From NCBI RefSeq assembly GCF_014529705.1, contig NZ_JAANIH010000050.1, positions 1-64,000 on the forward strand: 64,000 bases of DNA, given 5' to 3'. Positions within the stretch are counted from its first letter, which is position 1. Each line of letters starts with the position of its first letter. The stretch is from Bradyrhizobium campsiandrae (lineage in GTDB: Bacteria; Pseudomonadota; Alphaproteobacteria; Rhizobiales; Xanthobacteraceae). A model generated the notes under the pieces. That model saw only the letters and a list, made by a program, of their open reading frames with translations, did not search any database and was not told the origin of the DNA. The position numbers and the translations under genes were made by a program. Positions 33,185 to 42,800 of this stretch are shown here, in pieces.

Positions 33185-35398
33185 TCAAGCCGCCGTCTTC
33201 TTCGGCGCGAAGCGGCCATAGAAGGTCTCGCCCTTCGCGGCCATCTCCTCCAGCAGCTTCGGCGGCGTGAAGCGCGAGCCGTACTTCGCCTCCAGCTTGT
33301 GGCAAAGCTCGACGAACTTCTTGGGTCCCATGAAGTCGATGTAGGACAGCGTGCCGCCGGTGAACGGCGCGAAGCCGAAGCCGAGGATGGAGCCGACATC
33401 CGCCTCGCGCGGATCGGTGATAACGTGATCCTCGACCGTGCGCGCGGCTTCGACCGCCTGCACCACCAGGAAACGCTGCTTCAGCTCCTCGACGTCGAGC
33501 GTATCGGGATCGAGCTGCTTCGGCTGCAAGGCCGAGAGGCCCGGCCACAGGCTCTTCTGGCCCTTGCCCTTCTCGGGATAGTCATAAAAGCCCTTGCTGT
33601 TCTTGCGGCCGAGGCGGCCCTGCGTCTCGACCATCTCGACCATCAGCTTCTTCTGATCGGGGTTGATGGCATTCGGGCCGAGATCGGCTTCGGTCGCCTT
33701 CATGATCTTCAAGCCGAGGTCGAGCGCGACTTCGTCCGAGAGCGAGAGCGGGCCGACCGGCATGCCGGCCATCTTGGCGCAGTTCTCGATCATCGCCGGC
33801 GGTACGCCTTCAAGGAACATTTCGTTGCCTTCGGCCACGTAGCGGCCGACGCAGCGATTGGCGAAGAAGCCTCTGGAGTCGTTGACCACGATCGGGGTCT
33901 TGCCGATCTGGCGGACGTAGTCGAGCGCGGTGGCGAGCGCGAGGTCGCCGGTGTTCTTGCCCTTGATGATCTCGACCAGCATCATCTTCTCGACCGGCGA
34001 GAAGAAGTGGATGCCGACGAACTTGCCCTGGTCCGTAAAGCTCTCGGCCAGCGAGGTGATCGGCAGCGTCGAGGTGTTCGATGCGAAGATCACGTCGGGC
34101 TTGAGATATTGCTGCGCCTTGGCGAAGGTCTCCGCCTTGACCTTGCGGTCCTCGAACACGGCCTCGATGACGAGGTCGACGTCCTTGAGCGCCGCGTAGT
34201 CCGCGGTCGGCGTGATGCGCGCGAGCAGCTTCTCGGCATCATCGGGCTTGGCGCGGCCCTTCTTGATCTGGTCCTCGATCACCTTCTGCGCATGCGCCTT
34301 GCCCTTGTCGGCGCTCTCCTGGTCGCGATCGATCAGAACGACGTCGAGCCCGGCGCGGGCCGAGACGTAACCGACGCTGGCGCCCATGAAGCCGGCACCG
34401 ATCACGGCGATCTTCTTCACCTTCGTCGCAGGCACGTCCTTCGGACGGCGCGCACCCTTGTTGAGCTCCTGCATCGACAGGAAGAGGCTGCGGATCATCG
34501 CAGCCGCTTCCTTGGAGCGCAGCACCGACGTGAAGTAGCGCGACTCGACGCGCAGTGCCGCATCGATCGGCAACTGCAGGCCTTCGTAGACGCAGCTCAT
34601 GATCGCGCGCGCGGCCGGATAATTGTCGTAGGTCTCGCGGCGATAGATCGCGTTGCCGGCCGGGAACATCATCATGCCAGCCTTGGAGAACACCGGGCCG
34701 CCGGGCAGCTTGAAACCCTTCTCGTCCCAGGGCGCGACGGCCTTGCCGCCGCCCTTGATCCAGTCTTTGGCGGCCTTGATAAGATCGGCGGCGGGGACGA
34801 TGGCGTGAATGAGGTTGAGCTGCTTCGCCTTCTCGATCGTAACGGGATCGCCCTTCAGCAGAATGGTCATGGCATCCTGCGGCGGCACCAAGCGCGGTAC
34901 GCGCTGCGTGCCGCCGGCGCCCGGAAACAGGCCGACCTTGACCTCGGGCAGGCCGAGGCGCGTCTTGGGATTCTCGGCGGCGACACGATAATGGCAGCAC
35001 AGCGTGATCTCGAAACCGCCGCCGAGCGCGAGGCCGTTGATTGCCGCAGCCCACGGCTTGCCTGACGTTTCGATCGAGCGCAGCACAAGCGAGAAGCGCC
35101 GGCTCTGGTCGAACAGCATCTGGTTCGCCGCGGTCTCGCCCTGCTCCTTGAAGACCTTCGCGTAGGCCTGGTTCATGCCTTCGAGCATGGACAGGTCAGC
35201 ACCGGCGCAGAACGCTTCCTTCGCCGAGGTGATGACGACGCCCTTCACGGCGGCGTCGGCCATGGTCGCCTTGACGATCGCCTCGAGCTCATTGGTGGAG
35301 GTCTCGTCGAGCACGTTCATCGAACGGCCCGGGATGTCCCAGGTGACGAGCGCGATGCCGTCGGAATCGGTCTCAACCTTGAAGTTCTTGTAAGCCAT
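33185..35398 (-). CDS. Bifunctional enoyl-CoA hydratase / 3-hydroxyacyl-CoA dehydrogenase (FadB/FadJ type)
   Basis: This 737-residue enzyme has an N-terminal crotonase domain (AFCAGADLSML, then NGLALGGGFEITL; about residues 1-190) and a central NAD-binding domain beginning VIGAGFMGASVGYVSARAG (about 335-350). C-terminal dehydrogenase domains follow (FFANRCVGRYVAEG). It hydrates enoyl-CoA and oxidises the 3-hydroxy product, two steps of beta-oxidation. GGGGAGC precedes the ATG. It is the last gene of the operon with thiolase and acyl-CoA dehydrogenase. The paralogue group could be fadB, fadJ or pimF, so no symbol is given. Confidence 0.94.
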   Translation of the reverse strand: MAYKNFKVETDSDGIALVTWDIPGRSMNVLDETSTNELEAIVKATMADAAVKGVVITSAKEAFCAGADLSMLEGMNQAYAKVFKEQGETAANQMLFDQSRRFSLVLRSIETSGKPWAAAINGLALGGGFEITLCCHYRVAAENPKTRLGLPEVKVGLFPGAGGTQRVPRLVPPQDAMTILLKGDPVTIEKAKQLNLIHAIVPAADLIKAAKDWIKGGGKAVAPWDEKGFKLPGGPVFSKAGMMMFPAGNAIYRRETYDNYPAARAIMSCVYEGLQLPIDAALRVESRYFTSVLRSKEAAAMIRSLFLSMQELNKGARRPKDVPATKVKKIAVIGAGFMGASVGYVSARAGLDVVLIDRDQESADKGKAHAQKVIEDQIKKGRAKPDDAEKLLARITPTADYAALKDVDLVIEAVFEDRKVKAETFAKAQQYLKPDVIFASNTSTLPITSLAESFTDQGKFVGIHFFSPVEKMMLVEIIKGKNTGDLALATALDYVRQIGKTPIVVNDSRGFFANRCVGRYVAEGNEMFLEGVPPAMIENCAKMAGMPVGPLSLSDEVALDLGLKIMKATEADLGPNAINPDQKKLMVEMVETQGRLGRKNSKGFYDYPEKGKGQKSLWPGLSALQPKQLDPDTLDVEELKQRFLVVQAVEAARTVEDHVITDPREADVGSILGFGFAPFTGGTLSYIDFMGPKKFVELCHKLEAKYGSRFTPPKLLEEMAAKGETFYGRFAPKKTAA

Positions 35399-35418
35399 GT
35401 TGGTTGCTCCCCTACCCC

Positions 35419-36627
35419 TTAGACGCGCTCGATGATGGTCGCGGTGCCCATGCCGCCGCCGATGCACAGCGTGACGAGTGCGGTGGACTTGTTGGTGCGC
35501 TCGAGCTCGTCGAGCACGGTGCCCAAAATCATCGCGCCGGTGGCGCCAAGCGGATGGCCGAGCGCGATGGCGCCGCCATTGACATTGATCTTGGCGTTGT
35601 CGATGTCGAAGGCCTGGATGTAGCGCAGCACGACCGATGCGAAGGCCTCGTTGAGCTCGAACAGGTCGATGTCCGACTTCTTCATGCCGGAACGCGCGAA
35701 CAGCTTCTCGGTGACGTCAACCGGACCGGTCAGCATCATCGCCGGCTCCGAGCCGATGTTGGCGAAGGCGCGAATTTTGGCGCGCGGCTTCAGGCCGTAT
35801 TTGGCGCCCGCCTCCTTGCTGCCGAGCAGCACAGCGCCGGCGCCGTCGACGATGCCCGACGAATTGCCGGCGTGGTGCACGTAGTTGACGCGCTCGATCT
35901 CCGGATGCGACTGGATCGCGACACCATCGAAGCCGCCCATCTGCGCCATCATCGTGAATGACGGCTGCAGCTGCGCCAGCGACTGCATCGTCGTCGATGG
36001 ACGCATGTGCTCGTCCTTGCCGAGGATGGTGAGGCCGTTGATGTCCTTCACCGGCACCACCGACTTGTTGAAGCGGCCCTCGTCCCAGGCCTTGGCCGCG
36101 CGCTGCTGGCTTTGCACGGCATAGGCGTCGACGTCGTCGCGGGAGAAGCCGTACTTGGTGGCGATCAGATCGGCCGAAACGCCCTGCGGCATGAAGTAAG
36201 CCGGCACCGCCATCGACGGGTCCATCGGCCAGGCGCCGCCGGAGGCGCCGATACCGACGCGGCTCATCGATTCGGCGCCGCCGCCGACCACGAGCTCATG
36301 CTGGCCGCTCATCACCTGCGCGGCAGCGAAGTTCACTGCATCGAGGCCGGAGGCGCAGAAGCGGCTGATCTGCACGCCGGGGACGGCTTCACCAAGACCC
36401 GCCTTCAGCGCGGCAAAGCGCGCGATGTCGGAGCCGGCCTCGCCGACCGGATCGACCACGCCGAGCACGACATCGTCGACGGAATCTTCCGGCAGGCTGT
36501 TGCGGTCCTTCAGCGCCTTCAGCGGCACGGTGGCGAGCGCGAGCGCGGTGACTTCATGCAGCGCGCCGTCCGCCTTGCCGCGGCCACGGGGGGTGCGAAC
36601 GTGATCGTAGATGAATGCCTCAGGCAT
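35419..36627 (-). CDS. Acetyl-CoA C-acyltransferase (thiolase)
   Basis: This 402-residue thiolase cleaves 3-ketoacyl-CoA to acetyl-CoA and a shortened acyl-CoA. The nucleophilic Cys is in QISRFCASGLDAVNFA (about residue 93), and the C-terminal ALGHPLGATGA and LCIGGGMG hold the catalytic His and the second Cys. AGGAGGGCG precedes the ATG at 36627. It lies between the FadB-type gene (20-base gap) and the acyl-CoA dehydrogenase gene (41-base gap), so it is co-transcribed with both. Confidence 0.95.
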   Translation of the reverse strand: MPEAFIYDHVRTPRGRGKADGALHEVTALALATVPLKALKDRNSLPEDSVDDVVLGVVDPVGEAGSDIARFAALKAGLGEAVPGVQISRFCASGLDAVNFAAAQVMSGQHELVVGGGAESMSRVGIGASGGAWPMDPSMAVPAYFMPQGVSADLIATKYGFSRDDVDAYAVQSQQRAAKAWDEGRFNKSVVPVKDINGLTILGKDEHMRPSTTMQSLAQLQPSFTMMAQMGGFDGVAIQSHPEIERVNYVHHAGNSSGIVDGAGAVLLGSKEAGAKYGLKPRAKIRAFANIGSEPAMMLTGPVDVTEKLFARSGMKKSDIDLFELNEAFASVVLRYIQAFDIDNAKINVNGGAIALGHPLGATGAMILGTVLDELERTNKSTALVTLCIGGGMGTATIIERV

Positions 36628-36668
36628 GACGCCCTCCTGATCTGGTCTTCGAGATGATGGCGCGAAAA

Positions 36669-38459
36669 CTAAAACGCTTCCGCCGGCAGTTCCATGATGG
36701 TGGCGCAGCCGGACTGGATGCGCGCGAGATTGGCCGCGGTCTCCGGCAACATCCGCTCCATGAAGAAGCGACCGGTGACGAGCTTGGTCGACAGATAGGG
36801 CGTCGCCCCGCTCTCGGCAATCTTCCCTAGCGTCACCTTCGCCATCTTCGCCCACATGTAGCCGAGCGCGACGAAGCCGAAGAGATGCAAATAATCGGTT
36901 GCGGCCGCGCCGGCATTGTCCGGCTTGGCCATCGCGTTCTGCATCAGCCAGGTCGTGGCCTGCTGGAGATGGCCGAGCGAGGCCGAGAGCGGGGTGATGA
37001 AGGGCTTCAGCGCCTCGTCGCCGCCGTTCTCCTTGGCGAAGGCCATGACCTCGCCGAAGAAAGCCATGATGGCGCGGCCGCCGTCGCGCGGCAGCTTGCG
37101 GCCGACGAGGTCGAGCGCCTGGATGCCGTTGGCGCCTTCATAGATCATGGCGATGCGCGCATCGCGCACGAACTGCTCCATGCCCTGCTCGGCGATGTAA
37201 CCGTGGCCGCCATACATCTGCTGCGCCTGCACTGCGTTGGCGAAGCCGTAGTCGGTGAGGAAGCCCTTCAGCACCGGCGTCATCAAACCCATGTGGTCGT
37301 CGGCGGCCTGGCGATCTTTCGGGTCTTCGGAGCGGTGGGCGACGTCGCTCTTCAGCGCGGTCCACATCACGAAGGCACGCGCGGCCTCGTTGAAGGCGCG
37401 GATCGAGAGCAGCGTGCGGCGCACGTCGGGATGCACGATGATCGGATCGGCCGGCTTGTCCGGCGCCTTCACGCCGGTCAGCGCGCGGCCCTGGATGCGC
37501 TCACGCGCATAGGCGACCGCGTTCTGATAGGCGACCTCGGACTGCGCGAGGCCCTGAACGGCGACGCCGAGGCGGGCCTCGTTCATCATCACGAACATGC
37601 CCTGCATGCCCTTGTTCTCTTCGCCGATCAGCCAGCCGGTGGCGTTGTCGTAATTCATGACGCAGGTGGAATTGCCGTGGATGCCCATCTTGTGCTCGAT
37701 CGAGCCGCAGACGACGCCGTTGCGGGCACCGACCGAGCCATCCGGATTCACCAGGAACTTGGGCACCACGAACAGCGACACGCCCTTGATGCCTGATGGA
37801 GCGCCCTCGATGCGGGCGAGCACGAGGTGGATGATGTTGTCCGCAAGGTCATGCTCGCCGGCCGAGATGAAGATCTTGGTGCCCGTGATCTTGAAGCTGC
37901 CGTCGGCCTGGCGCACCGCCTTGGTGCGGAGCATGCCGAGATCGGTGCCGCAATGCGGCTCGGTCAGGTTCATGGTGCCGGTCCACTCGCCGGCGATCAT
38001 CTTCGGCACGTAGGTCTGCTTCTGCTCCGGCGTACCGTGGACCAGCAGCGCGGCGGTCGCGCCCATGGTGAGGCCGCCGTACATCGAGAACGCCATGTTG
38101 GCGGAGATCTGGAATTCGTTGACCGCCTGGCTGAGCGTCACCGGCAGGCCCTGGCCGCCATACTCGGTCGGCGCCGACAGGCCGAGCCAGCCGCCTTCGG
38201 CGACCTGCCTGAAGGCGTCCTTGAAGCCCTTCGGCGTGGTGACGCTGCCGTCGTCGGCGCGCTCGCAGCCTTCGAGATCGCCGACGCGGTTGAGCGGCTG
38301 CAGCACCTCTTCGGCGAGCTTGGCGGCTTCGCCGAGGATCGCATCGCGCACGTCGCTCGAGGCATCGGAGAAGCCGGCGAGATTGTCGTAGCGGTCGATC
38401 TGGAAGACGTCGTTGAGCAGGAAGTTCACGTCTTCGACGGGGGCTTTGTAGATCGGCAT
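36669..38459 (-). CDS. Acyl-CoA dehydrogenase with C-terminal extension
   Basis: This 596-residue FAD-dependent dehydrogenase starts beta-oxidation of acyl-CoA. Markers are MNLTEPHCGTDLG and FKITGTKIFISAGEHDL for flavin binding, QMYGGHGYIAEQGMEQFVRDARIAMIYEG near the catalytic end, and an extra C-terminal domain (about residues 470-596) found in the long FadE group. It is the second gene of the operon after a small NTF2-like gene. Confidence 0.94.
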   Translation of the reverse strand: MPIYKAPVEDVNFLLNDVFQIDRYDNLAGFSDASSDVRDAILGEAAKLAEEVLQPLNRVGDLEGCERADDGSVTTPKGFKDAFRQVAEGGWLGLSAPTEYGGQGLPVTLSQAVNEFQISANMAFSMYGGLTMGATAALLVHGTPEQKQTYVPKMIAGEWTGTMNLTEPHCGTDLGMLRTKAVRQADGSFKITGTKIFISAGEHDLADNIIHLVLARIEGAPSGIKGVSLFVVPKFLVNPDGSVGARNGVVCGSIEHKMGIHGNSTCVMNYDNATGWLIGEENKGMQGMFVMMNEARLGVAVQGLAQSEVAYQNAVAYARERIQGRALTGVKAPDKPADPIIVHPDVRRTLLSIRAFNEAARAFVMWTALKSDVAHRSEDPKDRQAADDHMGLMTPVLKGFLTDYGFANAVQAQQMYGGHGYIAEQGMEQFVRDARIAMIYEGANGIQALDLVGRKLPRDGGRAIMAFFGEVMAFAKENGGDEALKPFITPLSASLGHLQQATTWLMQNAMAKPDNAGAAATDYLHLFGFVALGYMWAKMAKVTLGKIAESGATPYLSTKLVTGRFFMERMLPETAANLARIQSGCATIMELPAEAF

Positions 38460-38478
38460 GGCGGTCTCCCGGAGTTCT

Positions 38479-38862
38479 CTACGATTGGGCGGCGAGCTGC
38501 TCCGCCATCAGGCGGTGCAGCATGTTGATGGCCTTGAGCGGACGCACCATCACCTTGAAACGGGTGATGCGCCCTTCGGCATCGAAGCTGATGATGTCGA
38601 CGCCGTTGATCTCGATACCGTCGATGTTCGTCTTGAATTCGAGCACGGCGCCGTCGGCGCTTGTCCACTCGCCGACATAGGTGAAGCCGGGACCGCCGAG
38701 CACCTTCTCGGCGCTGGACAGATATTTGAAGGTGATGTCGCGCCCGCGCTGCGGCGAATGCACGACGGGGCTTTCGAACACGGCGTCAGGATGGAGCAGG
38801 TCCCAGAGCGCGGCGCGGTCGTGAGACGTCATGTACGCGTACCAGGAATCGAGGCCGGTCAT
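38479..38862 (-). CDS. NTF2-like / SnoaL-like domain protein
   Basis: This 127-residue NTF2-like protein has WYAYMTSHDRAALWDLLHPDAVFESPVVHSPQRG in the first half and a beta-rich second half (DGIEINGVDIISFDAEGRITRFKVMVRPLKA). It is the promoter-proximal gene of the beta-oxidation operon, so it may bind or convert an acyl intermediate (inference). The ATG at 38862 is used, with GGAGG nine bases upstream. Start codons further upstream would reach into the operator region. Confidence 0.82.
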   Translation of the reverse strand: MTGLDSWYAYMTSHDRAALWDLLHPDAVFESPVVHSPQRGRDITFKYLSSAEKVLGGPGFTYVGEWTSADGAVLEFKTNIDGIEINGVDIISFDAEGRITRFKVMVRPLKAINMLHRLMAEQLAAQS

Positions 38863-38984
38863 TCTCAGGTGCCTCCCTAGGGCCTTTAGGCAATGACGCG
38901 AAAACAACCCCATGCACAGTAGCAAGGAGGTTGATTTCGTTGGATTTTCGGATCGGAATCCCAGCCGACCCCGAGTTCGCCTCA

Positions 38985-39018
38985 TATGCACATTGACGCA
39001 TATGCGCCGATACGCATA
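38985..39018. promoter_or_regulatory. Tandem operator-like palindromes for the PadR regulator
   Basis: TATGCA-N6-CGCATA (38985-39002) and the perfect TATGCG-N6-CGCATA (39001-39018) sit 16 bases apart and share two bases. The central CGCATATGCG (38997-39006) is also a palindrome. A promoter-like TTGACG at 38994-38999 lies within them. The pair is in the gap between the beta-oxidation operon and padR, 38 bases before the padR ATG, as expected for an autoregulating repressor of both. Confidence 0.7.
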
Positions 39019-39055
39019 AAGTCAAGCAGTCTGGTCAAAATCAAAGGCGGGTATC

Positions 39056-39661
39056 ATGGCACTGGGCGACGCAATCCTCGCATGCCTGACGGAACGTCCG
39101 ATGACAGGCTACGAGCTCGCCAAGACGTTCGACTCCTCGATCGGCTTCTTCTGGAAGGCCGACCACCAGCAGATCTACCGCGAGCTGTCCAAGCTGCGCG
39201 ACCGCGGCTTTATCCAGGGCCGCGAGGTCGTCCAGACAGGCAAGCCCAACAAGCTCATCTATACGCTCACTCCCGAGGGCAGAACAGCGCTGCGGCACTG
39301 GGCCGCGCGGCCGAGCACGCCGCCTTCGATCAAGGACGATCTGCTGATCCGGCTGCATGCGCTCGACAGCGTCGACATCGAGCCGATCCGAACCGATCTG
39401 ATGGACCGGCTGGAGCACCACCGCGACCGGCACGAGAATTACGAGCGGATCCTGAAAAAGCGATTCCCCGACGGGACGGCATCGGGCGTGCTCGACCTCG
39501 GCAACCTGCTGCTGCTCCAGCTCGGCGCCCGCCACGAGCGCATGGTCGCCGATTTCTGCGAGGAAGCGCTGCAGGCGCTGTCTGCGATGTCAGGCAAGGA
39601 CAAGGGAAACGGCACGGTGGTGTCGCTGGGGGACGGCAAGCGCGGCGAACGGCAGAGCTGA
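39056..39661 (+). CDS. PadR family transcriptional regulator
   Basis: This 201-residue PadR-family repressor has an N-terminal winged helix (ILACLTERPMTGYELAKTFDSSIGFFWKADHQQIYRELSKLRDRGFI) and a C-terminal four-helix dimer domain of the Vir_act_alpha_C type (about 95-185). These proteins usually respond to an aromatic or acyl ligand. It is divergent from the beta-oxidation operon with the tandem palindromes between, so it likely controls fatty or aromatic acid degradation by that operon. Confidence 0.93.
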   Translation: MALGDAILACLTERPMTGYELAKTFDSSIGFFWKADHQQIYRELSKLRDRGFIQGREVVQTGKPNKLIYTLTPEGRTALRHWAARPSTPPSIKDDLLIRLHALDSVDIEPIRTDLMDRLEHHRDRHENYERILKKRFPDGTASGVLDLGNLLLLQLGARHERMVADFCEEALQALSAMSGKDKGNGTVVSLGDGKRGERQS

Positions 39662-39896
39662 CGGCTTCGCGTCTACTGGCGTCGACTTATACTTTGGCTT
39701 GCTTTCAACTTTTTGCTGCGGAGCGAACATTCTGCCGGAGCCTTCGAAGTCGGTTCGTGAGCCGAAGCGACTGTCGGGAGCATGTGTCGACGCGCCCTGA
39801 GTTTACAGGGTCGAAACGAAGGCGGTCCCCCCTCGTACATTTTTCAAACGTCATTGTACAACCAACAATAATTTAGTCCGACTAAAAGCAACCAAT
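39662..39896. other. AT-richer intergenic region before the autotransporter
   Basis: This 235-base gap is visibly lower in GC than its neighbours. It contains a TTTAGT-ccg-ACTAAA hairpin (39872-39886) ten bases before the ATG, and GTACA / TGTAC halves about 20 bases apart (39835-39860 area). No Shine-Dalgarno is seen at the autotransporter start. No gene is present. Confidence 0.5.
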
Positions 39897-42800
39897 ATGC
39901 GTCCCCGGAAAATCTCGCTACATTTGCTTGCTAAGAGATCGGGGCGTCATTTGTTACATGAGTTCAAAGTGATTTTCTTCGCGGTCGGCCTGTTGCTCGC
40001 GGCCGCACCCGTCCGTGCTCAGAACTTTCAAGGTTTGGGATTCCTGCCAGGATTTGACTACAGCGAAGCTGCTGGCGTGAGCGCTGATGGAAAGACGGTA
40101 GCTGGAAATCTACGTCCAATCGGCCTCGAGAGTACCGGCAACTCTGAAGCGTTCGGCTGGACCGCGTCAACCGGGATGGTCGCTCTAGGCATTCCAACCG
40201 GCAGGGATACGAGCCGGGCAATGGGAGTAAGTGGGGATGGCACGACGTTCGTGGGATATGGCCAGCTGCTCAATAGCGGCACCGGCGCGAGGGCATTCAA
40301 GTGGACGTCAACGACTGGATTCGTCGACCTCGGTGATTTACCGGGCGGCCACAGCAATAATTTTGCCACTGCAACGAATGCAGACGGCTCCGTCATTGTT
40401 GGCGCTGCTGCAGCCGGGTGTTGTACGCAAGCCATTCGCTGGACGGCATCTACGGGCATGGTCAATCTTGGCGTTTTGCCAGGCGCCACCGGAGGAGTTG
40501 CGAACGGTGTGAGCGGAGATGGTTCTGTTGTCGTCGGTTACAGCAGCACCAATGAAGCGTTTCGATGGACCGCAGCGACCGGCGCGACCGGTCTCGGCTT
40601 TCTACCGGGTTCCAACAACAGCCTCGCAACGTCTGTCAGCGCAAACGGGTCCGTCGTTGTTGGTTCCAGTCGAAATGCTCTGGGGTACGACCAAGCCTTT
40701 CGATGGACCGCGGCCACCGGCATGTCCGCCATCGGCTCTTTACCGGGAGCCGTCTTCAGTCAAGCGAATGCAGTCAATGCGGACGGTTCGGTCATTGTCG
40801 GCACGAGCGGCAATGTTAATTTTAATTTTCAGGCTTATCGATGGACACAAGCGACGGGAATACAATCGATTCCTGCCATTCTCAGCGCAGCAGGTTACGG
40901 CCCGGCGAATTGGAGTCTACAGACAGCACAAGGTGTTTCAGCGGATGGAACGGTTATCGTCGGGAATGGCATCGATCCCAACGGAAAGAACGAAGCGTGG
41001 ATCGCCCATATCCCGATCAACGCTTTTGCATTACTCGACCTCAACGGCGTCGATCACTCGCTCGGGTCGCTGGTATGGGGCGGCGTAGTTACAAACAGCG
41101 GTGTCGGGACCGCAACGCTGACGGCAGGAAGTGACAACACCACCAGCACATTTATCGGCACGATTCAGGACGGCCTCGGCGCTACGTCTTTCGTGAAGAC
41201 GGGCACCGGGACGCTGACCTTGACGGGTGCCAGCACCTACACCGGGGCGACAACGATCAACGGCGGCACGCTGGAGGTGGAAGGCTCGATCGCGAGCTCA
41301 AGCCTCACGACTGTAAATGGCGGCAGCGCACTGACTGGCGCTGGCACCGTTGGTTCGGCGCTAATCAATTCCGGTGGCCTCTTCGCGCCGGGCAACGGCT
41401 TGCCGGGCTCGTCCATGATGGTCGCCGGCGACCTCGCGTTTCAATCGGGCGCGCTCTATCTGGTGCAGATCAATCCATCGACCGCGAGCTTTGCCGATGT
41501 GGCTGGCACAGCAACGCTCGCAAACGCAACGGTATATGCCGTGTTTTCGAGCGGCACCACCGTCTTCAAGCGGTACACGATCCTGACCGCTGGCGCTCTC
41601 GCCGGTACGTTCGACCCCGCTACGGTGAATACGAACCTTCCATCTGGTTTCAAAACCACGCTGAGCTACGACGCGACCCATGCCTATCTGAACCTAACGC
41701 TGGCGTTCGTTGCATCACCAGGCTCGAGGCTGAACGCCAACCAACAGAATGTCACCGATGCCATTGGCAACTCCTTCAACACCAACGGCAGCGTTCCGCT
41801 GACGTGGGGAGGCCTCACGCCGTCTCGCCTGATCCAGCTCTCGGGTGAGGGCGCGACCCCTGTGCTGCAGACAACGTTCGGCGCTTTGAACCAGTTCATC
41901 GGCGTCATGACCGATCCCTTCGCTGCCGGCCGCAACGATCCGATCGGCGTAGGCGGTAATCCCAGCGCCTACGCCGATGAAAACCTCCCCTACGCTGCCA
42001 AGCGCAAGCCGAATGACGCATTGGCTGGGATTTACACCAAGGCGCCGGCGGGTCCGAGCTACGAGCAGCGGTGGAGTGTGTGGGCGGCAGGCTATGGCGG
42101 TTCGCAGCGGACGGACGGCAACGCGGTGACCGGGTCGAATGATACTCGCAGCAGCATCTACGGGACGGCCGTCGGCGCCGACTATCGTTTCTCGCCGGGC
42201 GCCATCGCCGGCTTTGCGCTGGCGGGCGGCGGCACCAACTTCAGCGTCAACGGCCTCGGCAGCGGCCGCTCCGACCTGTTCCAGGCCGGCGCCTTTGTTC
42301 GGCACAATGTCGGCGCGGCCTATTTTGTCGGCGCGTTGGCCTATGGCTGGCAGGACGTCACGACCGATCGCACCGTGACGGTGGCCGGCGTCGACCAGCT
42401 ACGTGCCCGGTTCAACGCCAATGCATGGAGCGGACGCGTTGAGGGGGGCTATCGCTTCATCGCGCAGGGCTTTGGATGGACGCCCTACGCCGCCGGACAG
42501 TTCACGACGTTCGACCTGCCGAATTACGCCGAACAAGCCGTCGTCGGCTCCAACACCTTCGCGCTGGCCTACGACGCGACAAGCGTGACTGACGCGCGCA
42601 GTGAGCTTGGCCTTCGCACCGATAAGTCCTTGGCAGCGGCCGATGGCCTCGTGACACTGCGCGGCCGTGCCGCGTGGGCGCATGACTTCAATCCGAATCG
42701 CCCCCTCGCGGCGACCTTCCAAACGCTGCCCGGTGCAAGTTTCGTCGTGAACGGCGCCAGGCAGGCATCGGACTCGGTGCTGGTGACGGCCGCGATCGAA

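Noticed and set aside
39662..39896. A mobile-element boundary (attachment site) next to the autotransporter
   Set aside because: No tRNA gene, integrase, transposase or flanking direct repeat was found. Only lower GC supports transfer.
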